Source: an archaeon
GTDB lineage: Archaea > Nanobdellota > Nanobdellia > Woesearchaeales > JAHJEM01
DNA: 7,348 nt
Assembly: GCA_020057445.1 (NCBI GenBank)
Contig: JAGVFV010000049.1
Coordinates: 1-7,348, forward strand
Direction: 5' to 3'
A model generated the notes under the pieces. The model was given only the letters and a program-made list of their open reading frames with translations, did not search any database and was not told the DNA's origin. The position numbers and the translations under genes are program-made. Shown here in pieces: positions 1 through 4,783 of the stretch (positions are counted from its first letter, which is position 1; each line of letters opens with the position of its first letter).

Positions 1-190
1 CCTTGCGCCCACCATGCATGGGAGCCTGTATGACAATCCGGTCCTGCAGAGGAACCTGCAGCAGGCAAAAGAGTATGGGCTGTCCATCATCCCTCCGCGC
101 ATCAGCGAGGGAAAGGCGAAGATCCCAAGGATTGACGTCCTTGTCAGGACGATCATCGACGAGTACAAGAAGCGGGGTGAGGCAGCATGA
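1..190 (+). CDS. coaC: Phosphopantothenoylcysteine decarboxylase (CoaC), C-terminal part
   Basis: This is the last 62 codons of a gene cut by the left edge; the frame begins at base 2 and ends at the TGA at 188-190. The flavoprotein converts 4'-phosphopantothenoylcysteine to 4'-phosphopantetheine in coenzyme A synthesis. The visible part starts with APTMHGSLYDNP, matching the substrate-binding PxMN/PxMH loop of the family. His in place of the bacterial Asn agrees with archaeal CoaBC sequences as I remember them. It then runs through a SEGKAKIPRID segment where bacterial enzymes have the Cys-containing flap (ACGxxGxGR). No Cys is visible, again as I recall for archaeal homologues. The frame stops instead of continuing into the ligase domain, so this CoaC is a separate polypeptide. 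Its stop overlaps the coaB start (ATGA), implying translational coupling. The family call is fairly firm; FMN binding cannot be judged because the N-terminal part lies outside the window. Confidence 0.75.
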   Translation, partial: LAPTMHGSLYDNPVLQRNLQQAKEYGLSIIPPRISEGKAKIPRIDVLVRTIIDEYKKRGEAA

Positions 191-936
191 CGCTCGAGGT
201 GTTGGTCACGTCAGGAGGCACAGTCGTCCCGATCGATGATGTGCGCCACATCGGCAATTTCAGCGGAGGCACGACCGGCGCACTGATCGCTGAGGAATTC
301 CTCAGGCAAGGCGCAATCGTGCATTATGTGTATGCAAAGGGATCGAAGCGGCCCTACCGCCGTGATCTTGAGCTCAATCCTGACAAGGATATCGAGAGCG
401 AGCTTGAGCGTGTTTCTCTGAAAGCGGCTGAATACAAGAGTTACCATGCAGGGCTATATGAGTATCGTGTGGATTCTTTCCATGAGTATTATGGACGTGT
501 CAAGGAATTATTGACGACAAGACAAATCGATGCCGCAGTGTTTGCCGCGGCAGTCTCTGATTATGGCGTGCAGAAGGTAGAAGGCAAGATCAGCAGCGAA
601 AATGAAAAGCTGACGCTTGATCTTGAGAAGCTTCCAAAGGTCATCAGCGAGGTCAAGAAGTGGAAGCCGGATGTGTATCTTGTCGGGTTCAAGTTCCTGC
701 CTGATGCTCCTATTGATGAGCTGGTCGAGACTGCGTACTGTCATGGACAGAAGAATCATTCTGATCTCACTGTGGCAAATACTGCTCCGGGTCTTTCGAG
801 GAAGATAGTCCTTGTGACTCCGGAGCGGGACCTGTATCCGGTTTCGCAGTCTCTCTTTCCTGAAGTGCTTGTGAAGATGGTCATGGAAGGGATCTTGAGA
901 AGGGATCCTGTGAGAGCGGAAATTCCGAATGAGTGA
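187..936 (+). CDS. coaB: Phosphopantothenate--cysteine ligase (CoaB), stand-alone
   Basis: A 249-residue cytosolic enzyme that joins 4'-phosphopantothenate to cysteine using a nucleotide triphosphate, the step before CoaC. Family marks are TSGGT at residues 8-12 followed by PIDDVRHIGNFSGG (15-28), the nucleotide-binding start in which Asn24 should correspond to the essential Asn of bacterial CoaB. AAVSDY follows at 121-126, then EGKISS (132-137) with a conserved Lys, LPKVI (149-153), VGFKF (166-170) and a DLTVANT segment (193-199). The ATG at 187 is supported by GGTGA at 176-180, six bases upstream, and by the 4-base overlap with coaC. Residues about 52-112 form a longer, charged and Tyr-rich segment than I recall in archaeal CoaBC; this and the lack of fusion resemble monofunctional (eukaryote-like) ligases. 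Use of CTP or ATP cannot be told from sequence. The gene faces cca tail to tail, 32 bases apart. Confidence 0.87.
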   Translation: MTLEVLVTSGGTVVPIDDVRHIGNFSGGTTGALIAEEFLRQGAIVHYVYAKGSKRPYRRDLELNPDKDIESELERVSLKAAEYKSYHAGLYEYRVDSFHEYYGRVKELLTTRQIDAAVFAAAVSDYGVQKVEGKISSENEKLTLDLEKLPKVISEVKKWKPDVYLVGFKFLPDAPIDELVETAYCHGQKNHSDLTVANTAPGLSRKIVLVTPERDLYPVSQSLFPEVLVKMVMEGILRRDPVRAEIPNE

Positions 937-968
937 TGTCCACAAGGACAGAAGGGTTTGCCCCCTGT
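937..968. terminator. Short convergent gap with small alternative hairpins
   Basis: The 32 bases between the stops of coaB and cca contain two overlapping small inverted repeats. TGTCC (937-941) pairs with GGACA (946-950) around a 4-base loop. ACAG (948-951) plus GGG (954-956) pair with CCC (961-963) plus CTGT (965-968) around TTTG. They exclude one another. No T-run typical of archaeal intrinsic termination follows on either strand, so a shared terminator is only a possibility. Confidence 0.22.
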
Positions 969-2231
969 TTAGAGGAATTCGACTTTCTCGACTTTCTTTA
1001 TCCTTTCTTTCACATAGGCAGTTACGACTTTCGCATTCAGGAATTCCTCGATCGTGGTGTATTTCCGTTTCACGTAGGCAAAGACCCGTTTGTTCTTGAT
1101 GTAGAGCTTGTCAGTATTATGCTTGGTGATGAATTCCTTGTAGTGCCTCTTGTTCTTTGTCGGCGGGCCTTCCTGCTCTTCAAGCGGGGGTAAGGGGATG
1201 CTGTTGACGATGAAATAGAAGAGGGTGTGGGACGGGTGGAAGCGCCATCCGTCTTCGAGGATGACAAAGCCGTTTGCGTGCATCTCTTTCTTGATATGTT
1301 CGTACGCCTTGAGGGCTTTTGATCCTGAGATGTCTTTCTTGTCTTCGAGCGGCGTGATATGGATGACTGCAAGGAGGGAATTCTTATGGATTTTTTTCCT
1401 TTGGAGGAGATAGGCAGAGTCTACTTTCTTTTGCTGGAAGTACTCTTCTGCAGGGTTTTCGAGGAATGCCCTTGCCGTCTGCCGTATCATGTCATACTTC
1501 TCCTGGGAGAGGGCTGCTGCCGCGTTCCTGTCCGGCTGGAGGGGATCGACGAGTATGAGGGGGCTTTGTTGTTTTGCCTTGTTGAGCTCTTTTTCTGGGT
1601 CTTCAAGGTGGAGTTCCGGGTCGATGACTTTCTTTGCCTTCCATTCTGCCGCTGCGGAGAGGAAGTTGAGGAACGATCCGTAATGGATGACGAGGATGTC
1701 AAGGACGTGCCCTGAGAATCCGGAGATGTAGCTTTCTGCGCCGTAGCAGGTGCTCGCCTTGCAGAATTGCTTGGCAAGCCGTATGTCGTCTGCAAGGCTT
1801 GGCTTCTTCTTGAGGTTATCTTTGACATAGGTGACATGGAGCGGGCTCATGTCGGTGACGTTCTTGACTTTCTTGTAATCAGTGATGTTAAGGACGGGGA
1901 TGATCTCGTAGGTGAAATTCTTCTGTATCTGGAAATAATCACGGGAGCCGTGGATGAGCGTGGGGTTGAGATGATCGAGGATCTTGTTGAGCATCACGGA
2001 TATGTCCTTGTCCTTGTAGCTGTAGTCGAACCGGACAAAGAGGTCCACGTCAAAATCGTCCTTGAGCATGGTTCCTTTTCCGACACTCCCCCCGATGATG
2101 CAGTCTGCATCATATCCTTTTGCCTTGATTGCCGCATTTATCTCTTCGACAAATGCAGTGATCTGCGCGATCGCAGCCGTATCAGGGCGTAGCGTCATCT
2201 TCACTTTTTCAAGAAGGGAATAGATGTCCAT
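969..2231 (-). CDS. cca: CCA-adding enzyme, archaeal class I tRNA nucleotidyltransferase
   Basis: A 420-residue protein, slightly shorter than the roughly 440 usual for the family, that adds or repairs the 3' CCA of tRNAs from CTP and ATP without a nucleic acid template. The nucleotidyltransferase core shows IIGGSVGKGT (45-54) and then DVD at 61-63, the two metal-binding carboxylates. The third carboxylate appears as Glu109 in TYEIIPV, where archaeal enzymes I know have Asp. PLHVTYV (130-136), RLAKQF (151-156), YGAE and GFSGHVLDILVIHYGSF (171-187) match the archaeal central domain. PLILVDPLQPDRNAAAALS (224-242) matches the body domain, and EGPP (354-357) with a following KH marks the tail domain. 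The ATG at 2231 fits the usual N-terminal length; a TATA-like element about 28 bases upstream suggests a leaderless message. It is convergent with coaB and divergent from the permease fusion. Confident assignment. Confidence 0.93.
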   Translation of the reverse strand: MDIYSLLEKVKMTLRPDTAAIAQITAFVEEINAAIKAKGYDADCIIGGSVGKGTMLKDDFDVDLFVRFDYSYKDKDISVMLNKILDHLNPTLIHGSRDYFQIQKNFTYEIIPVLNITDYKKVKNVTDMSPLHVTYVKDNLKKKPSLADDIRLAKQFCKASTCYGAESYISGFSGHVLDILVIHYGSFLNFLSAAAEWKAKKVIDPELHLEDPEKELNKAKQQSPLILVDPLQPDRNAAAALSQEKYDMIRQTARAFLENPAEEYFQQKKVDSAYLLQRKKIHKNSLLAVIHITPLEDKKDISGSKALKAYEHIKKEMHANGFVILEDGWRFHPSHTLFYFIVNSIPLPPLEEQEGPPTKNKRHYKEFITKHNTDKLYIKNKRVFAYVKRKYTTIEEFLNAKVVTAYVKERIKKVEKVEFL

Positions 2232-2253
2232 GGGTTGATGAATACTCCTTGTT

Positions 2254-2265
2254 CATTTAAAAAAG
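2254..2265 (-). promoter_or_regulatory. Probable TATA box of cca
   Basis: On the minus strand the sequence reads CTTTTTTAAATG, AT-rich and centred about 28 bases before the cca ATG at 2231. That is the archaeal TATA-to-start-site distance, so transcription would begin at or next to the start codon. An AAGGAG sequence lies at 2246-2251 on the same strand, but it is 13-14 bases from the ATG and would lie upstream of the predicted transcript start, so it may be chance. Confidence 0.4.
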
Positions 2266-2287
2266 TTGTCAAAAGGATGCGCAAGGA

Positions 2288-2295
2288 ATTTCTCC
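2288..2295 (+). repeat. Left copy of direct repeat flanking the 218-bp element
   Basis: ATTTCTCC here is repeated exactly at 2514-2521, immediately outside the two ends of the element at 2296-2513. The match extends one base further (G at 2296 and 2522), giving nine identical bases. This is what a target-site duplication looks like. Confidence 0.55.
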
Positions 2296-2513
2296 GGTCG
2301 CATTGATAACATCCCCTCGGGATGCCTGTTGCAGCTGCTGCCCATCAGACCATTTTTCTGACTGACCGGTGCACCCTCATTGCAATCGAAGATTGCTATG
2401 AGTCCCAGAAATATCTGCATTTCTGTGACCGAGGGGACTTCCCCCGCACCTTATCGGAGCGTGATCTGATAATGGTTCGCCTTATGCTGCGACAGGAACT
2501 TTTCACTGCGACC
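2296..2513. mobile_element. 218-bp MITE-like foldable element between divergent promoters
   Basis: Non-coding element that begins GGTCGCA and ends TGCGACC, a perfect 7-bp terminal inverted repeat. The similarity continues imperfectly: the left end GGTCGCATTGATAA and the inverted right end GGTCGCAGTGAAAA agree at 12 of 14 bases. An 8-9 bp direct repeat lies exactly at both borders. The interior is rich in hairpins: CATCCC/GGGATG (2310-2324), and CTCAT-T-GCAATC/GATTGC-T-ATGAG with a GAA loop (2376-2402). TTATC (2451-2455) can pair with GATAA near 2468. TCCCCTCGG (2312-2320) can pair with CCGAGGGGA (2429-2437). No transposase fragment is recognisable. The best reading is a miniature, non-autonomous transposon relic; a structured RNA gene or regulatory leader remains possible. 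The IS family cannot be named, although several families make 8-bp duplications. This entry also accounts for most of the 323 bases between cca and the permease fusion. Confidence 0.55.
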
Positions 2514-2521
2514 ATTTCTCC
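2514..2521 (+). repeat. Right copy of direct repeat flanking the 218-bp element
   Basis: ATTTCTCC, identical to 2288-2295 and lying directly after the terminal TGCGACC. It is followed by GCAACA and then the TATA box of the downstream gene, so the presumed insertion target was the sequence just upstream of that promoter. Confidence 0.55.
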
Positions 2522-2527
2522 GCAACA

Positions 2528-2535
2528 TTTATAAT
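2528..2535 (+). promoter_or_regulatory. TATA box of the permease-methyltransferase gene
   Basis: TTTATAAT is a good archaeal TATA box. Its centre is about 24 bases before the ATG at 2555 and 30 before the ATG at 2561, so a leaderless transcript starting at or beside one of these codons is expected. No clear ribosome binding site precedes them, which agrees. The box also overlaps an upstream in-frame ATG at 2534, which therefore cannot be the start. Confidence 0.6.
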
Positions 2536-2554
2536 GCTGATTCATGGGAAAACC

Positions 2555-4468
2555 ATGCATATGGCTGAGCTGAAGAAGAGCATCGGTTTTTTCACTATTG
2601 TCGCATTGACCATTGTCAGCCTTCTTGGGACGAGCATCTTCTTTGGCGCGTCTCTTGCCGCACGGATTTCAGGGTCGGCGTCGATCATTGCGTGGGTGTT
2701 TGTGGCGCTCATCGGCGTGTATGTCTCTGCGTGCTTCGGAGAGCTGATCGGGATGTATCCTAGCGCGGGAGGCGTGTATGAATTTTCCAAGCAGGCTTAT
2801 GGCCGCTTTCCTTCTTTCATGATCGGGTGGGTGACATGGATCGTGCAGAACATCACGACAGCGCTCATCATCGTCGCTGCTGTCGAGGTCGCACTCCCCG
2901 CATTTCCGTATCCTCTGGTCAAGATCCTGCTCACGATCAGCATCATCGTGATCTTGAATATTGTCGCGTACAGGGGAATCGGCATCAGTTCCAAGGTCTT
3001 GATCTTTTTTGCGACGATAACCCTTGCCATCATACTCGTGATTATCGTTCCCGGGCTGTTTCATGTCCAGGCCGTGAAATTCTCAGAATTCCATCCCTCG
3101 CTCCTTCTGCTGTTCCTGACGACGTTCTTCATCATCGAGAGCTTTTTTGGGTGGGAATCCGCCTCGTTCATGGCTGAGGAGACTGTCGATGCGGAGAAGG
3201 TGGTGCCAAAGGCGCTCGTCATCGCGACGGTCCTCTCGGTGCTCCTTGGAGTCATCATTGCGGGCGTGCAGATCGGGATACTTGGGACCGGCGGGCTCGT
3301 GTCGTCGACATCGTCTGTGCTTGACACGTCCTTCATCCTCTTTGGAAGCCAGGCGACACTGCTCTTCACTATAGGCATATTTCTCGCATTGATCGGCTCT
3401 GCCGCGGGAGGGATCATCTCCAATCCCCGCCTCCTGCTCGCCCTTGGACGGGATAAGCTCTTCATCGAGCAGGCTTCGCACATCCACCCGAGATACAATA
3501 CGCCGTACAAGGCGGTGATCTTCCAGATGATCGCATCGATCTTCTTTGTCCTCTTGTCGTTTGCAAAATATGAGAAGGTGCTCTCCTATCTTGTGCCTCT
3601 CGCGCTTGCCATGTATATCACTGTCCTCATCGCTGTTGTCGTCCTTCGGGTGAAGAAGAAGGAGCATAGGCGGCCGTTCAAGGTCATTTTCGGGAAGGTG
3701 GGTCCTGTCATCGTCGCCCTGCTGTATGCGACGATCATTGTCGTCTGGGCTGTGAAAGAGCCAGAAGGCTTCCATGTGCTTAAGATCCTTGGCTCATTGC
3801 TGTTCCTTGCGATCCCCATCTATCTCTTGTTGACGTTCTATTATAATCCGACCATGCTCATCCGTTTCTCAAACCTCGTCGCGACGGTGAATCTGCTATT
3901 GGAGGACCTGTTCCTGCCTGCAGAGATCAGGAAGAAGATACTTTCCATCTTCCGCAACATGCGTGATAAGACCATCCTCGAGCTTGGCGCTGGTGTCGGG
4001 ACATTGACCATGCAGCTTGCTGAAGAGGTTGGAAACGAGGGAAGGATCATCGCTATCGACCTTTCGGAGAAGAACCTCAAGATCGTGAGGAAAAGGCTGA
4101 TCGAGAAGAAATATAGTCACGTGGAACTCATCCATGATGAGCACATGGTGAACCGGATCCATCCTGACATCACGAAGGTGGACATGGTGTTTTCCGTCGG
4201 GCATCTGACGTACATCCAGGATGTGCAGAAGGTCTTGAAGGAGATCTATGACGTGCTCCCGGACAATGGGAAGGTGTGCTTTGTGGAATACTTGGACTTC
4301 TTCTATTTCCTGCCGAACAAGTCGCTGATCTCGAACCAGGAGGAACTGCGAAAAGTCTTTCGCGACGCCGGATTCTCCGTGAACATCACGGTCTCCAAGA
4401 GTTTATTTTGGAAATTCATCTTCATCTACGGGATAAAGACAGGGGAAGAGGACGTGATCATGGTTTGA
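2555..4468 (+). CDS. APC-type permease fused to a class I SAM-dependent methyltransferase
   Basis: One uninterrupted 637-codon frame with two parts. Residues about 10-430 carry twelve hydrophobic helices and hallmarks of the amino acid-polyamine-organocation family: GTSIFF (25-30) in helix 1, a Glu in CFGELIGMYP after helix 2, PSAGGVYEF (69-77), and a loop FMAEETVDAEKVVPKAL after helix 6. These proteins carry amino acids or related amines across the membrane. A linker rich in Leu and Lys leads to a soluble domain (about 440-637) with ELGAGVG (476-482), the SAM-binding motif I. IAID follows (499-502), its acidic residue expected to hold the SAM ribose, then DMVFSVG (543-549) and DNGKVCFVEY (570-579), the end of a Rossmann methyltransferase core. 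The domain would probably lie on the cytosolic side. The start is ATG 2555 or 2561, by distance from the TATA box. Substrates are unknown; methylation of the transported compound or of a membrane lipid is speculation. The gene stands alone in its transcription unit. Confidence 0.88.
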   Translation: MHMAELKKSIGFFTIVALTIVSLLGTSIFFGASLAARISGSASIIAWVFVALIGVYVSACFGELIGMYPSAGGVYEFSKQAYGRFPSFMIGWVTWIVQNITTALIIVAAVEVALPAFPYPLVKILLTISIIVILNIVAYRGIGISSKVLIFFATITLAIILVIIVPGLFHVQAVKFSEFHPSLLLLFLTTFFIIESFFGWESASFMAEETVDAEKVVPKALVIATVLSVLLGVIIAGVQIGILGTGGLVSSTSSVLDTSFILFGSQATLLFTIGIFLALIGSAAGGIISNPRLLLALGRDKLFIEQASHIHPRYNTPYKAVIFQMIASIFFVLLSFAKYEKVLSYLVPLALAMYITVLIAVVVLRVKKKEHRRPFKVIFGKVGPVIVALLYATIIVVWAVKEPEGFHVLKILGSLLFLAIPIYLLLTFYYNPTMLIRFSNLVATVNLLLEDLFLPAEIRKKILSIFRNMRDKTILELGAGVGTLTMQLAEEVGNEGRIIAIDLSEKNLKIVRKRLIEKKYSHVELIHDEHMVNRIHPDITKVDMVFSVGHLTYIQDVQKVLKEIYDVLPDNGKVCFVEYLDFFYFLPNKSLISNQEELRKVFRDAGFSVNITVSKSLFWKFIFIYGIKTGEEDVIMV

Positions 4469-4598
4469 CAGCGACCAGCTGACAAAAAATGATTACAGGA
4501 CGCAGTTTGCTGAACCCAGGAACTGCGGACAGATAATGGAGCGACGCAAAACCTGCCGAGCGCTAGCAGAGTAAAACACCATTGTCTGCCGACTTCCC
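4469..4598. other. Non-coding spacer with two inverted repeats
   Basis: No convincing gene is seen here. CGCAGTT (4501-4507) pairs perfectly with AACTGCG (4521-4527). A longer imperfect stem joins 4526-4539 with 4579-4591: AATGG/CCATT, one T-G wobble, CAGA/TCTG, one bulged A and CGG/CCG. Inside it a small CTGC/GCAG stem lies at 4553-4569. The two outer structures share bases 4526-4527. It could be a small RNA, the 3' region of the permease mRNA or a decayed insertion. No box C/D, ACA, tRNA or terminator signature is evident. Confidence 0.35.
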
Positions 4599-4606
4599 GA
4601 AAAACC
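4599..4606 (+). repeat. Left target-site duplication of the 132-bp element
   Basis: GAAAAACC, an exact copy of 4739-4746, placed immediately outside the left terminal inverted repeat. The identity extends one base outward on the left (C at 4598 and 4738), but the symmetry of the terminal repeats favours eight bases. Confidence 0.75.
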
Positions 4607-4622
4607 GTATTTGTTTAGCACC
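4607..4622 (+). repeat. Left terminal inverted repeat of the 132-bp element
   Basis: GTATTTGTTTAGCACC is the exact reverse complement of 4723-4738, 16 of 16 bases. Confidence 0.85.
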
Positions 4623-4722
4623 TTCGAAATCCTTGATATGAGCTCTGAAGGCGCTGCGTTCCCGTAGGGAGCCTTCCCTCGCAACGCGCCAGCGTCTGTA
4701 AACGAAGGGATTTCGACCTTAG

Positions 4723-4738
4723 GGTGCTAAACAAATAC
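4723..4738 (-). repeat. Right terminal inverted repeat of the 132-bp element
   Basis: GGTGCTAAACAAATAC, exact reverse complement of 4607-4622. Confidence 0.85.
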
Positions 4739-4746
4739 GAAAAACC
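4739..4746 (+). repeat. Right target-site duplication of the 132-bp element
   Basis: GAAAAACC, identical to 4599-4606. It directly precedes an AT-rich TATA-like stretch, and its run of A lies where the archaeal BRE would be, so the duplicated target may have been part of the promoter of the downstream gene. Confidence 0.75.
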
Positions 4747-4762
4747 AATAAATATATTAATA
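4747..4762 (+). promoter_or_regulatory. TATA-like promoter of the unknown gene at 4784
   Basis: AATAAATATATTAATA is strongly AT-rich in an otherwise mixed region and lies 22-37 bases before the ATG at 4784. The A-rich GAAAAACC just before it could serve as the BRE. Depending on which TATA register is used, the transcript would begin at about 4776-4780, giving a very short leader or none. Confidence 0.5.
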
Positions 4763-4783
4763 CGGATTCGCGGGGAGATGCGT

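Larger units (their letters stand above)
4607..4738. mobile_element. 132-bp MITE-like element with perfect terminal inverted repeats
   Basis: The element is bounded by perfect 16-bp inverted repeats and by a perfect 8-bp direct repeat GAAAAACC, the classic arrangement of an intact miniature inverted-repeat transposable element. The symmetry continues inward: CGAAATCC (4625-4632) pairs with GGATTTCG (4708-4715). GGC plus GCGTT (4650-4660) pair with AACGC plus GCC (4683-4690). The tip offers alternative hairpins TCCC/GGGA (4660-4670) and AGGGA/TCCCT around GCCT. Almost the whole element can fold as one cruciform or RNA hairpin. It has no coding capacity; transposition would need a transposase supplied elsewhere. 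Its intact ends and duplication imply a recent insertion. It lies just upstream of the promoter of the gene at 4784. The terminal sequence does not let me name an IS family. Confidence 0.82.

Noticed and set aside
2322..2534. A 70-codon open frame in the intergenic region before the permease fusion
   Set aside because: It lies almost wholly inside the foldable 218-bp element, has no ribosome binding site or promoter of its own, and its translation resembles no transposase or known small protein.
2534..2554. ATG at 2534 as start of the permease-methyltransferase gene
   Set aside because: This codon overlaps the TATA box at 2528-2535; the ATGs at 2555 and 2561 sit at the expected transcript start.
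3083..3775. A 230-codon minus-strand frame opposite the permease
   Set aside because: Its highly charged, low-complexity translation is what results from reading transmembrane-helix codons in antisense.
4705..4720. A tRNA T-arm-like sequence (minus strand, around GGTCGAAATCC)
   Set aside because: No matching anticodon arm, acceptor stem or D-arm surrounds it, and the bases are accounted for by the internal stem of the 132-bp element.
4724..4783. GTG at 4724 as start of the unknown gene
   Set aside because: It lies within the right terminal inverted repeat of the 132-bp element and upstream of the promoter; the ATG at 4784 has a ribosome binding site six bases before it.
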